A stretch of 64,000 nt of DNA from JABCYV01 sp963729325 (GTDB taxonomy: Bacteria > Acidobacteriota > Terriglobia > Terriglobales > Acidobacteriaceae): assembly GCA_963729325.1 (NCBI GenBank), contig CAVSNS010000014.1, positions 1 through 64,000 of the forward strand, given 5' to 3'. How positions within the stretch are numbered: position 1 is the first letter of the stretch; the number at the start of each line of letters is the position of its first letter. Of this stretch, positions 38,542 through 48,724 are shown in pieces. The notes beneath the pieces are model-generated. The model was not told where the DNA came from and searched no databases. It saw only the letters and a list, made by a program, of their open reading frames with translations. The position numbers and the translations under genes were made by a program.

Positions 38542-40818
38542 CTACTTACCCCGGATTACTGTTTTTGCCGAACTCATGTTGTCGAATCGGTCGTACACTC
38601 GCACCACGACTACGTGCTCGAGTTGGCCGCCCGTGTTCTTGAGAGGCGCCGTCGCGGAGGATGCGACCGCCGGTGCTGTAACTCGAAAATCGTAGCTTTC
38701 CATCTTCGAATCTGAAAGCTGTCCGACGGGTTCGACGAACTGCCAGTCACCCGCATCCACGGAGTACTCGGCTCGCTTGATTGGTGAGAAGCTATCGACC
38801 GCCCGGAAGCTTGCATGAATCTGACTGCCTTCCAGGGACGCGTTCAAATTCTCGATCTGAGGCGGAGTAGTGTCCACTTCGAAGCGCGGGCTTTCCTTTT
38901 CTGCAGTGAGCGCCTGCTCAGGCGCGTGCGAGGGCGCGTCCGAGGCCACTACTTTGATGTTGTAACCACCGTCCGGCAAGAGCGAAGCATCGAAGGAATA
39001 GAACTTGTCAGACAGTTTGTCTTTGAGCAAGAGCCATCGGCTCTGCCCGTCGCCGCGATACCAGACCGAATACACCATCTGGTCGTCATTTTCGTCGTGG
39101 ACGGTCCATTTAACGCCGATGGAATCGCGGTCGTGCACGCTCGGCGGAGGCTGGTCGTAATGCGGCTGCGGGTTTCCGCCCGTACCACCGCTGCTATCGC
39201 CCACGCTCTTGGGAAGCGGCTGATAACGGGTGCCGATCTGGACGCTGACGTCGTCGAAATCAGGAGCGACATTCTTGGGCAGATAATTGAGCGTGACACT
39301 GTCCACCCGGGGCGCGGGAGTTCCGGCGTGTAGTACGGCTTTCCACTGAATGAACCGCGCCGGTGGCGTGTTTACTTCTCGCTCCTTCTGCAAGTCAATT
39401 TTCTTCCACGGACTCCAGTTGCGGTCGGGATTGTCCACATTGCCGCTGCGGGCTAGAAGCTCGACATTACCGGCGCCTCGAAATTCAGCCCGTCCCCAAC
39501 GGGAGAAAATGTGAGCGTCGAACACATCACTCTCGTAGTTGCCTTCAGTTTCTGGAGCGCCTCCCAGCAGAAACACCTTTCCCAGGTTGCTGGTGGAGGT
39601 GTAAAGCCCGCCATTTGGAGCGCTAGCAAAAGCGGTCACCTGGCCGGCGCTGGCTTTGACCAAATCGGTGTACTCGTCTTCGCCCACAATGGCGAAAATA
39701 TGGCCGCGGTTCCCCGTTCCGGCAAGTAAGCGCCCACTCTGATCGAACGCAAGTGCGTACACCAGGTCGTCATGCGACGTCCAAAATCGCGAGGGTGAGC
39801 CATCGAGAGAGATCCGGTAAATCTCGGATCCGCCTGTCGCCCCCGCGCCGGGAAAGGGAATATTGCCGGTCACGGCGGGAGCGATGGGAGCTACGTTGGA
39901 GATCACCATGCCCGGCTGCTGGCCCACAGTCGGAGTTGGAGCGGGAACGGGAACTGGTACGGAAAAACTTGACGGGCTGGTCCCGGTCCGCTTCTCGCCC
40001 GCCCCAGCGGCATAGATGTTACCCGCCTTATCGATCGCCAGCGCGGTGATTTCCTTCTTGGGCGCGCTATAGAGCACGAAGCCTTCCCCGGATGGAGATA
40101 TCCGGTAGATGAGACCACTGCCGTCTGAGCCTGCGATCAGGTTGCCCTTGGCGTCGATCTCCAGCACGCGAATGTGGGCTTCGTCGCTCTTGAAAAAAGA
40201 TGAGTGGTCTCCCTTAGGAGTGACGCGGAAGATTTCTCCCCGATCGCCGCTGGCCACATACAGATTGCCAGCGTCGTCGAGTGCGAGATCCCAAATGTAT
40301 TTGGTACCGGGTTCGAAATAAACCGAGGCGGAGAACTCGCTTGTTGATATCTTCCCTTGCGGATCTTTTGGAGTGTTGGCCTCGGCGCGCCGCTCAATGC
40401 GATAGACCTTGCCATCAGGATTCGTCGCCGCATAGATAATGCCGCTCTTAGCGACGACCAGCGCTTGAACCTGCAACTCCTGGGGCTCGAAGATTGGCAT
40501 GGTTTCTCCGTCCGGCGCGATGCGATAAATCCGCGCAGGAGCTCCGGTGGCCACATAAAGACTTCCGCCCTGGTCTGCCGCGATTGACCAGATGTAAGTA
40601 GATGGAGTGGTTGCGATGGCTTTAAAAACGGGAGCGAGTTCAAGTCCGCCCGCGCTGCGAACGGCCACACCCTTAGCCGTGCCCTTGGTGAATTCGTCGA
40701 ACTTCGACTGCTCCCATGTGCGCGTGCCTTCCGCAAACGCAAAAGAGAGAGAAAAAAGCAGAAAGAGTGGAATGATAACGGATAGCGTACGCAGACGAAT
40801 TGCCAAGTTATACCTCAA
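38542..40818 (-). CDS. Secreted beta-propeller protein
   Basis: A 758-residue intact secreted protein. A signal peptide (VIIPLFLLFSLSFAFA) is followed by a propeller of about six or seven NHL/SMP-30-like blades (YVATGAPARIYRIAPDGE, YAATNPDGKVYRI, YVASGDRGEIFRVTPKGD, AGSDGSGLIYRISPSGE), with a proline-rich loop near 280. The C-terminal 250 residues look like Ig/fibronectin-like modules (DSVTLNYLPKNVAPDFDDV, WLLLKDKLSD). It is probably a cell-surface or periplasmic binding protein of unknown ligand. It lies 89 bases after the S55 peptidase gene and is likely in its operon. Confidence 0.75.
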   Translation of the reverse strand: MRYNLAIRLRTLSVIIPLFLLFSLSFAFAEGTRTWEQSKFDEFTKGTAKGVAVRSAGGLELAPVFKAIATTPSTYIWSIAADQGGSLYVATGAPARIYRIAPDGETMPIFEPQELQVQALVVAKSGIIYAATNPDGKVYRIERRAEANTPKDPQGKISTSEFSASVYFEPGTKYIWDLALDDAGNLYVASGDRGEIFRVTPKGDHSSFFKSDEAHIRVLEIDAKGNLIAGSDGSGLIYRISPSGEGFVLYSAPKKEITALAIDKAGNIYAAGAGEKRTGTSPSSFSVPVPVPAPTPTVGQQPGMVISNVAPIAPAVTGNIPFPGAGATGGSEIYRISLDGSPSRFWTSHDDLVYALAFDQSGRLLAGTGNRGHIFAIVGEDEYTDLVKASAGQVTAFASAPNGGLYTSTSNLGKVFLLGGAPETEGNYESDVFDAHIFSRWGRAEFRGAGNVELLARSGNVDNPDRNWSPWKKIDLQKEREVNTPPARFIQWKAVLHAGTPAPRVDSVTLNYLPKNVAPDFDDVSVQIGTRYQPLPKSVGDSSGGTGGNPQPHYDQPPPSVHDRDSIGVKWTVHDENDDQMVYSVWYRGDGQSRWLLLKDKLSDKFYSFDASLLPDGGYNIKVVASDAPSHAPEQALTAEKESPRFEVDTTPPQIENLNASLEGSQIHASFRAVDSFSPIKRAEYSVDAGDWQFVEPVGQLSDSKMESYDFRVTAPAVASSATAPLKNTGGQLEHVVVVRVYDRFDNMSSAKTVIRGK

Positions 40819-40907
40819 TAATCGGCTTGGAGGGACAATTCAGACTATCACGGGAGAACTGAGTTGATGCTGGCGAGGACGGGCGCGGCGCCCTCCGCCC
40901 CAAGTTC

Positions 40908-42686
40908 CTACTTGATGGTGATAGTCAGCACTTGCGCGCCAGAGACAACATAATCCAGGGGCGCAGTGGCGGTCTCGTTTACCGAAGACTCACCCAGCAC
41001 CTGCATTTCCTGGGTCCCACGCATTCCGTCCATGACGTTCATGATGGAAAGCGGAAGGGCGGGCATCACCTTGTCGGCGACCATGACTTCAGGGTCAGCC
41101 TCCAACAGCGAGACGTAGACCCGATCGTTAGTGTGCTGTTTGTTCAACAGAGCGATGGTAGAAGCGAGATCCAACTTGCGGCCAAACAACGGAGCGCCAT
41201 GCCGGATACGGTCGAGCGTATCTCCATCACTTACGAGAATGTGCAGCGGACCCTTGGAGGTGGAAGTCGGAATGTGAATCGGAATCTGGCGCACGACGGC
41301 CTCACCGCGGTAGGGACGCAGCGCAGTTTCAATAATAATTTCGTCTCCCGGCCGAGCTTCGGTCAGGTCGGTATGGGCGCTTTCCAGGCGTGCCCAACGG
41401 CGGTCGCGCACAATCTGGAAATCCAATTGAACACCACGCACATCAGGTATGTTGTAGGGGTTGTCGTAGATGCGGCCGAAACGGTCGCCTACCGAAAGCG
41501 CGGCAAGCACTGCGGCTGGCTGTCCGCCGTCGGCGGCAGCAAACATGTTTCGCACGGTGACATCAGGGTATCCGACCACGCTGATGCGTCCATTCATACG
41601 ATAAGTGGTGTCTTCCCCGTATTCATTCACACCATGCAGCGCGTTAAATACCGTGGCCATCATTGCCAGCGGACTAAGATGCGCGTTGTTCAGCACTTCG
41701 TAGTGAAATTGCTTGGGGGTTGGGCCACCCTGGATGTTCAGCGTCACCGGAATCATGTCGGGCTTTTTGCCAAACTCACCCATGATGCCGGTATGGCGGT
41801 CCTGCACGAACGCGCCCACCGGCTCGGTTGTGTTGATAATCTTGAAAGCATTTAATGGCGAGGCCAAGGTAGCCACGACCTGCGCCTTGGTCATCGGAAG
41901 GTCGATCTGCCCGAACTGAAGCAAGGGATGGCCGCAGGCGAGAAGATGTTGAGCGTCCATGTATGTAACGGTGCAGGTGGCAGCGATATCCATATCCCCG
42001 CGCACAAGTATGGCGCTTACCGCAGAGCCGGGCTCTAACGGTTCCGGCTGTTTGGCGCCGCTGGCCGAGCCTACGCCCATCACGGGGACGATTCCAGCGG
42101 CTGCGAACTGGGGAGCAAAAAGCCGCATCGCCTCTTCCGAAAAGCCATTGAATACGAGCGGCGTTTCGATGGGTTTCAGGTAGTTGGCATAATCATGCTG
42201 AAGCGCACTAGACGCCCCGGGCCCTGAGGTCTTACTGGCAGTTTCAGGAGATGCCTTGGCCGGGAGCGCGCTGAAGGCTGGACTGCGGTCCATGGCATTG
42301 ATTTCCAACATCTCCCCAATCGGGGTCACGCCTGCGATCGGTTCCTTGGAGAATTCTCCAATGCGAAATGCCAGCGCGCCGGCGAGCTTGCCATCAAGAT
42401 AAACCGGGCTGCCGCTCATGCCGGCCACCACACCCGTGTACTCAGCCTTCGTCCCACCCAAACGGACCAGGATCACGTCTCCCTTGGGACCGTTGGCGTT
42501 CTTCAGTACGCCTAGTACTTCCACGTCCATGGGTTCGGGCGTAGTGCCCTGAAAGACGGTGTACGCGACGCCCCGCATTCCGGCATGGATCTGGTCAAGG
42601 GGTATGGTTTCAACCGGCTTGGAATTTTGTGCACCGATGGCGTAGGACAATAGAAGACAGGACAGAACAGCTGCTGAGAGCCGCAT
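40908..42686 (-). CDS. SpoIVB-like S55 peptidase-domain protein
   Basis: A 592-residue secreted protein with a signal peptide (AAVLSCLLLSYAIGA) and an N-terminal S55 domain: HAGMRGVAYTVFQGT, and the nucleophile serine in VVAGMSGSPVYLDGKL. SpoIVB itself is a sporulation signalling protease; this acidobacterial branch has a long C-terminal region of unknown role and no sporulation context. It diverges from the VWA protein gene (165 bases apart) and is upstream of the beta-propeller gene. Confidence 0.88.
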   Translation of the reverse strand: MRLSAAVLSCLLLSYAIGAQNSKPVETIPLDQIHAGMRGVAYTVFQGTTPEPMDVEVLGVLKNANGPKGDVILVRLGGTKAEYTGVVAGMSGSPVYLDGKLAGALAFRIGEFSKEPIAGVTPIGEMLEINAMDRSPAFSALPAKASPETASKTSGPGASSALQHDYANYLKPIETPLVFNGFSEEAMRLFAPQFAAAGIVPVMGVGSASGAKQPEPLEPGSAVSAILVRGDMDIAATCTVTYMDAQHLLACGHPLLQFGQIDLPMTKAQVVATLASPLNAFKIINTTEPVGAFVQDRHTGIMGEFGKKPDMIPVTLNIQGGPTPKQFHYEVLNNAHLSPLAMMATVFNALHGVNEYGEDTTYRMNGRISVVGYPDVTVRNMFAAADGGQPAAVLAALSVGDRFGRIYDNPYNIPDVRGVQLDFQIVRDRRWARLESAHTDLTEARPGDEIIIETALRPYRGEAVVRQIPIHIPTSTSKGPLHILVSDGDTLDRIRHGAPLFGRKLDLASTIALLNKQHTNDRVYVSLLEADPEVMVADKVMPALPLSIMNVMDGMRGTQEMQVLGESSVNETATAPLDYVVSGAQVLTITIK

Positions 42687-42850
42687 GTCTCATGAAATTT
42701 CCCCAGGATGGCGAACGATCCGCCAACAACTTACACTTCGCTCTGTATTCGGTTTGCCGGGTGGGAGAGTATCTAAACTTGAGGCCGAGCAAAACATCCC
42801 AAACGCGAAGCTCTGCGTCTATACTAGCACAGGGTTTTCCTAGGAGTTCC

Positions 42851-44071
42851 ATGTTTTACACTGTTTTTCCGGGAAGTTTCACTGCCTCTCGTAGATGCGC
42901 TGGGGCTATGTTGTTGTTGCTATTTGTTTTGGGGATGTTGCTGGAAGGGACCGTCCCGCTGGCAGCTCAGAACCAGCCGGGGTCCGCTCCCGCCGCCAAT
43001 GGCCAGCAGGAGCCGCCTCCAGCGGCAGGGGGCCCGCAGAGCGATGTGGGGCCTTACGCGATTCCGAACAAGAAGGAGGAGCCACCGCCGCCTCCGCCAC
43101 CGGCGAAGCCTAAGAAGATCGAAGGTATGCCGGATTATTCCATCCGGGTCGACGTACCTCTGGTGCAAGTTCCTGTCGCCGTGACCACCAAGGACGGACA
43201 GTTCATCTCGAATTTGAAAAAAGAGAACTTTCGCGTGTTCGAGGATGGCGCTCCCCAAACCATCAGCAACTTCACTATCTCGGAAGCGCCGATCACGGCG
43301 GTGCTCGTAGTAGAGTTTGCCTCTACAAATTATTCCTTCATTATCGACGCCTTGAACGCCTCTTACTCCTTTGCGAACACGCTGAAAAAGGATGACTGGG
43401 TAGCGGTCATCGCCTATGACATGAAGCCGCAGATCATGGTGGATTTCACGCAGGACAAAAAGGCGGTCTACGGTGCGCTGAACCAGTTGCGCATGCCGGG
43501 CTTCTCCGAAACGAACCTATTCGACGCTTTGTACGACACGCTGGACCGCATCGATCGAATCGAAGGGCACAAGTACATCGTTTTGATCAGCACCGGCTTC
43601 GACAGTTTTAGCAAGCTAAACCTCGACCAGATCACAAAGAAGGTTAAGGCTACGCCCGATGTGACGATCTTTTCTGTGAGCGTCGGGTGGGCACTGCGCG
43701 AATACTGCGAAACTCACGGGTGTACGGGCTACTCGCACGGAGCTGGCATCCCCATCAACCGGATGGATTATCTGCAAGCCGATAATGAGATGCAGACTTT
43801 CGCTCGCTTGACCGGGGGCCGCTATTACCAGCCGCGGTTTCAAGCGGAATTCCCGCAGATTTTTCACGACATCGCTGGCGACATTCGCAACCAGTACCAA
43901 ATTTCTTATCGCCCGACCAATCCTAAGCTCGATGGCAGCTATCGCAAGCTGAAGGTCGATATCGTGGCGCCTGATGGTGGTCCGCTGAAAATAAGAGACC
44001 AAAAAGGCAAAGACGTGAAATACCAGATCATCGCGCGAGAGGGTTACACGGCGAAGCATACTGTGGAATAG
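42851..44071 (+). CDS. VWFA-related acidobacterial protein
   Basis: An approximately 406-residue protein. Start ATG at 42851 with TAGGAG upstream. A signal/anchor helix (AMLLLLFVLGMLLEGTVPLAA), a proline-rich linker, then the VWFA-related domain: VPVAVTTKDGQFISNLKKEN and FRVFEDGAPQTISNF, the core VVEFASTNYSF, YIVLISTGFDSFSKL, and TGGRYYQPRFQAEFPQIF, ending in the QYQISYRPTNPKLDGSYRK beta domain. The MIDAS D-x-S-x-S is degenerate (EFASTNYS), so metal binding is doubtful. This family is characteristic of Acidobacteriota and unexplained in function. Confidence 0.9.
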   Translation: MFYTVFPGSFTASRRCAGAMLLLLFVLGMLLEGTVPLAAQNQPGSAPAANGQQEPPPAAGGPQSDVGPYAIPNKKEEPPPPPPPAKPKKIEGMPDYSIRVDVPLVQVPVAVTTKDGQFISNLKKENFRVFEDGAPQTISNFTISEAPITAVLVVEFASTNYSFIIDALNASYSFANTLKKDDWVAVIAYDMKPQIMVDFTQDKKAVYGALNQLRMPGFSETNLFDALYDTLDRIDRIEGHKYIVLISTGFDSFSKLNLDQITKKVKATPDVTIFSVSVGWALREYCETHGCTGYSHGAGIPINRMDYLQADNEMQTFARLTGGRYYQPRFQAEFPQIFHDIAGDIRNQYQISYRPTNPKLDGSYRKLKVDIVAPDGGPLKIRDQKGKDVKYQIIAREGYTAKHTVE

Positions 44072-44083
44072 CGGCCGTTCTAT

Positions 44084-44815
44084 CTAGTGCACGTGGACGA
44101 ATTGATCCAGCAGCAGCATCAACCCCACTCCAAGAAACACCACTAGTGCTACCCCCGCCCCCGGCTCACGATTTACCTCAGGAATGAGGTCCGAGGCAGC
44201 CACGTAGATTGTGACTCCAGCCGAGAGCGGCAGCCCAAAGCTCACTTCACGGCGCAACAGTGCCATGGTCAACACTCCGGCAAACGTGGCAGCCCCCAGG
44301 AGCATGGACGCTCCCCAAGCCACGCCTCGGCTGCGCCCACTCGCCAACATCACGGATGCTACGGTGAATCCCTCCGGAATTTTGTGTAGAAAAATGGCAA
44401 AGAAAATGATCCATCCCAGCCAATTGGAAACGATGAAGCCGGAAGCAATGGCGATGCCATCGAAAAAAGTGTGAATGATCAATCCAACCAGCACCGAATA
44501 ACCCTTATGACTGCGTAGAAATTGATCTTCATGCGTTTCTTCTCCGAAGTGAAAGTGCGGGGTGGCGGTGTGCTCGAAGAAGTGAATGATCAGGTAACCT
44601 GCGAGGACAAGTAAGGTCGCGCTCTTGCCGCGCAGTGCAAGACTTGCGGGATAGACCTCCACCAAAGCAGTCGCCAGCATAAAACCGGCGCCGAGAGCGA
44701 CGAAGTATTTCAGGTAGGAACGCTCCCAGTGCTTCTGGACGATGATGGCCCCGCCGAAAACATTCGCAGCAGCGGCTGTCAGGCCCAGAATGAGGCTGAG
44801 AAGTATGGGGTGCAT
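44084..44815 (-). CDS. ZIP-family divalent metal transporter
   Basis: A 243-residue transporter with eight predicted helices. The metal site motifs are visible: HTFFDGIAIASGF in helix IV and FLHKIPEGFTV in helix V. A short histidine-containing loop (HTATPHFHFGEETHED) lies between helices III and IV. It probably takes up zinc or a similar divalent ion. It converges on the VWA gene. Confidence 0.92.
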   Translation of the reverse strand: MHPILLSLILGLTAAAANVFGGAIIVQKHWERSYLKYFVALGAGFMLATALVEVYPASLALRGKSATLLVLAGYLIIHFFEHTATPHFHFGEETHEDQFLRSHKGYSVLVGLIIHTFFDGIAIASGFIVSNWLGWIIFFAIFLHKIPEGFTVASVMLASGRSRGVAWGASMLLGAATFAGVLTMALLRREVSFGLPLSAGVTIYVAASDLIPEVNREPGAGVALVVFLGVGLMLLLDQFVHVH

Positions 44816-44833
44816 GGGTGCCGGAGGATGATA

Positions 44834-44952
44834 CCAGTTCTCGGTTCCTGGTTCTCCGTTCCCAGTTATGCAGCCGGCCGGATTGATGCGATGAGACCGT
44901 TATGAGCTGTGACGCATGAACAGTGAACTGGTAACCGAGAACAGAGAACTGA
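44834..44952. repeat. Imperfect inverted repeat between the ZIP and ychF genes
   Basis: The left part (44834-44867, containing CAGTTCTCGGTTCCTGG) and the right part (44918-44952, containing ACTGGTAACCGAGAACAGAG) are roughly reverse complements. No coding content; it is a dispersed-repeat-like hairpin upstream of the ZIP gene. Confidence 0.5.
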
Positions 44953-44955
44953 ATT

Positions 44956-46043
44956 TTATCCGCTATGCCTGATGTGCATCACATCGCCGTCCTGCACGAT
45001 GTAGTCTTTGCCTTCCAGGCGCAGCGTGCCTTTGGCGCGGGCGTTGGCTTCCGAACCGGCTTCGAGGAGTTGGTCCCAGCGGATGGTTTCAGCGCGAATA
45101 AAATGTTTCTCTAAATCGGAATGGATAGCACCGGCGGCTTCGACCGCGCGAGTATGGACGGGAATCGTCCAGGCGCGGCATTCGTCCTCTCCCGCGGTGA
45201 AGAATGAAATCAGACCCAGGAGAGAATAGGTGGTTCGAATGAGCCGCACCAGTCCGCTTTCCCGCAAGCCCGTAGCTGGAGAGGAACTCGGCGGCGTCAG
45301 CGTCGCTCATCTCTGCGAGCTCCGCCTCCACTTTGCCGCAAATGGCAGGCCGCAGCAGCGTTAGGGCGAGAGGCGACATCTGCCAACTTGTATTTGCCGG
45401 CGGCATTTTCGAGGTCTTTGCCAAGTTCTGTGCTCTCATTCACATTAAGCACATAGAGAATGGGCTTCTCACTGAGGAACATGAAGCCGCGAAGACGCTT
45501 TTTGTCCTCGGGCGTCATTTCCATCTCGCGCAGCGGGCGTTCAGATCCCAAATGAGCATTGGCACGCTTGAGCAAGTCGAATTCTTTTTCCAGGTCAGCC
45601 GACCGCATTTTCTTGAGATCTTTTTCCAGCCGCTCTAATCGCTTTTCAATCTGGCCAAGATCGCTGACCATGAGATCGAATTCGACATTCTTAATGTCCC
45701 GCAAAGGGTCGACTGGCCCAACGTGAGGGATGGAAGGGTCGTCGAAAGCGCGGACCACGTGGGCTAGCGCATCCACGTTGCGCAGGTGGCCGAGATAGGC
45801 GCTTTCTTTGAGCGCTTCCTGTCCGATCGCGCCGACGTCCACGTATTCAACGGAAGCGTGGGTAAGCTTCTTGGGGTTATAGAGCGCCGCGAGGCGGTCG
45901 AGGCGGTCGTCAGGAACCTTGGCGACTCCGATGTGGGCCTCGCGCGGGTTGGCATAGGCCTGCTGCGAGAGATGCGCCTTGGTCAAGATGCCGAACAGAG
46001 ATGTCTTGCCCACTTGCGGCAGGCCGATGATGCCGGTTTTCAT
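44956..46043 (-). CDS. ychF: YchF/Ola1-type ATPase (frameshifted)
   Basis: An approximately 362-residue TRAFAC P-loop protein. The P-loop reads GLPQVGKTS (usually NVGKS), the G4-like motif is NVNE as in ATP-preferring YchF, and the C-terminal TGS domain has LLGLISFFTAGEDECRAWTI and GAIHSDLEKHFIRAE. YchF binds ribosomes and responds to redox stress. Frame shifts lie near 45365 and near 45277; the middle piece reads ICGKVEAELAEMSDADAAEF. The divergent P-loop is worth noting but fits this lineage. Confidence 0.9.
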
Positions 46044-46127
46044 AGGGAAATCTGCTTGCTTGTAGCTCCTGGTTTGTCCTGTGAAGGATAAATGATGATG
46101 CGACGTTACAGAAATTGATTGTGGCAG

Positions 46128-46608
46128 TTAGCGCTCAAAGCTAGAAGCAGTTAAGTACGCGACCACCAGTCCGAGCAGCAACACTGCACCCTCCAGCCGT
46201 GTCGACCAAACATGCAAAGCGTCAAACTGCATGCGGGCGGGATTGTCCGGAGGAACCGAATCAATCTCCCCGGGGATAGCCGCGCGCAGGGTATCCATCC
46301 GCGGAATGATGGCGAACTGAGAAATCAGTGTGAGTACGAGCATAATGCAGATGAGCATATGGCGTCCGGCGAATGCGTGCGCTGCGCCGCGTGCTAAGCC
46401 GGTTGTAAAGCAGGAAGTGGCGAGAAAGACTGAAGCCGGAAATAATTCCCATCCAGTGCAGAATGCCGAGCGACCGGCCAACTACCAAACCCGCGAGATG
46501 GCGAGTGGGCAGCACGGAGAAAGCCGTTTGGGCCACTACCGGAAAAAAGATCAGTCCGCCCAGCCAAACGATCAGTGAAAGCAGCATCAGGAAACGAAGG
46601 AAACCCAT
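46128..46608 (-). CDS. DUF4149 membrane protein (frameshifted)
   Basis: An approximately 160-residue protein with four membrane helices: RFLMLLSLIVWLGGLIFFPVV, LGILHWMGIISG, MLICIMLVLTLISQFAIIP and LEGAVLLLGLVVAYL. The loop MDTLRAAIPGEIDSVPPDNP and ARMQFDALHVWSTRLE are typical of DUF4149. The frame shifts near 46440. Function unknown. It lies downstream of the moxR gene on the same strand. Confidence 0.8.
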
Positions 46609-46650
46609 GCTCGAGCATTATGCAGGTCGGATAGGGAGAACGCCAGCACC

Positions 46651-47635
46651 CTACACCGGTACCGGAACGCTCTCCAGGATTTCTCGGATGACTTGGTCAG
46701 CCTGCTCGGACTTCTTCAGAGTAGAAGAATAAGTGCCATTCAGAACCACGCGATGGGCGAAGACTGGAACCACCAGCGGCTTGAAATCTTCTGGGACGCA
46801 GAAGGTGCGGCCGTCAAGAAAAGCCATGGCTTGGGCTGCGCGGTAGAGCATTTGTGAGCCCCGTGGGGAGACGCCTAACGAAAAGTGTTCTGATTCGCGC
46901 GTCTTGCGCACAATCGCCAACGTGTAGCTGACCAACGAGTCGTCTACGCGAACTTGCGTCACGGCCTGTTGCATTTCCAGGACATCCGTGCCGCTGATCA
47001 CCGGCTCTAGGATTTCCAATTGTGCCGTGCCTGCCTCGGAGCGGAGAATTTCGCGTTCGGCACTGCCATCTGGGTAGCCCATCCGCAGCCGCATCAGAGA
47101 AACGATCGAGTTGGGATTCGGGCAGCGGATAGGTTCCGTGGTGTTCTACCGGGTTCTGTGTGGCTATAACCAGGAACGGTTGCGGCAGCGGATGGCTATG
47201 AGCATCGACTGTGACCTGGCCTTCATTCATAGCTTCCAGCAAGGCCGACTGCGTTTTTGGCGTAGTGCGGTTGATTTCATCGGCCAGCAGAACATTGGTA
47301 AAAATCGGCCCGCGCTTGAACTCGAATTCCTGCTCAATAGCGGAGTAGATGGAGATTCCCAGGACGTCGGAAGGCAGCATGTCGCTGGTAAATTGCACGC
47401 GCTGAAAACTGCAGTCGAGCGCCCGAGCCAGTGCCTGCGCCAGGGTGGTTTTGCCCACGCCGGGCACGCCTTCGATAAGCAGGTGCCCGCGAGCCATCAT
47501 CGAAACCAGGGCGAGGCGGATAACGTCGTCCTTGCCGCGGATAACCTTGCGCAGAGCGCTTTCCAGTTGCGCCGCCCGATGAGATGCGGCTACAGCGGTT
47601 TCAGGAGACATGCGAATCTCGATTTTACTAGGCAT
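46651..47635 (-). CDS. MoxR-type AAA+ ATPase (frameshifted)
   Basis: An approximately 328-residue MoxR ATPase: Walker A EGVPGVGKTTLAQALA, Walker B LLADEINRTTPKTQSALLEA, sensor 1 ATQNPVEHHGTYPLPE and the C-terminal lid with GVSPRGSQMLYRAAQA. The frame shifts near 47095 at QLDRF|LMRLRMGYP. MoxR proteins chaperone assembly of complexes, usually next to DUF58/VWA genes; none lies here. ATG at 47635 is chosen over 47659 because homology begins later; 47611 is also possible. Confidence 0.88.
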
Positions 47636-47791
47636 GGAAAGGCGATTACCGGCATGCAAGCTGGCTGCCGGGTACCAAAGTCATGTTCCCGACGATCAGT
47701 TGTCAGAGTCAATCAGCAGCTAGAACGCGGAAGACTTCTGATCTTGCGGTCAGTTGTCGGTGAAAACGAGAGACGCCAAGCCGGCACAGCG

Positions 47792-48641
47792 TTACTGCAT
47801 GAACTCTGCCGGCCTGCCGGTCAGGCGCTCGATGCGCTTGGCAATCGGCGGATGGGTGGAGAATAAGCTGCCGAAATTCATTCCCAACAGTGGCTGGACG
47901 ATGAAAAGATGCGCCGTCGAAGGCGTACCGACCATGGGGACGCGACGCGAATAGGCATCAAGTTTTGCTAGCGCGCTGGCCAGAGCATAGGGATTGCCGG
48001 TAAAGTGCGCCCCTGTAGCATCCGCCTGGTATTCGCGAGAGCGCGATACCGCGAGCTGAATGAGCATGGCGGCAAAGGGAGCCAAAATCAGCATGAGAAT
48101 GGAACCGAAGACCTCCACCTCGGCGCTCGTCGCGGTCGCCCATCCCGCCGAAAAAGAAGCCGAAACGAGCTAAATATGTGATGGCGCCGGCAATCGTGGC
48201 GGCGATCGAACTGATCAGGATGTCACGATTGTTCACATGTCCGAGTTCGTGCGCCAGCACGCCTTCCAGTTCCTCATCGTTGAGCAGATTCAGAATCCCC
48301 TCGGTGACCGCTACCGAGGCATGGGCTGGGTTGCGACCGGTCGCGAAAGCGTTGGGCGAGTCAGTAGGAATCACATAAATCTTGGGCATCGGCAGGCCGA
48401 TCTTCTGCGTCATGCGTTCCACGACGCTATAGACCCTGGGCAACTGTTCCCGGGTAACAGGTTGAGCACGATAAGTGGCGAGCGCAATTTTGTCGGAGAA
48501 AAAGTACGCGACAAAGTTAGTCACGGCAGCGATCCCCAAAGCTAAGAGCATGCCGTTCTCGCCGCCGAAGGCTCGGCCAATCGCCATCAGCAGCAGCGTC
48601 ATTGCCGTCAGCAAGAGGGCGGTTTTGAACGTGTTTCCCAT
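47792..48641 (-). CDS. htpX: HtpX membrane metalloprotease (frameshifted)
   Basis: An approximately 283-residue M48 protease. Two N-terminal helices (ALLLTAMTLLLMAIGRAFGG and LLALGIAAVTNFVAYFF), zinc motif HELGH in LEGVLAHELGHVNNRD, then two more helices and the third ligand region SREYQADATGA. The C-terminus FSTHPPIAKRIERL is typical. The frame shifts near 48120. It degrades damaged membrane proteins. The gene is on the same strand as moxR but separated by about 150 bases. Confidence 0.93.
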
Positions 48642-48724
48642 AGAAATAGTCCTCAGTCCTAACTGATTAGATGGTACGCCGGAGGGGCGGATTCAAGGCC
48701 AGCTTCGTGGGCAACTTGGCGGCT

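Noticed and set aside
47680..47765. Direct repeat of GTCAGTTGTC-like words between moxR and htpX
   Set aside because: Only short, imperfect similarity is seen, without a hairpin or regular spacing.
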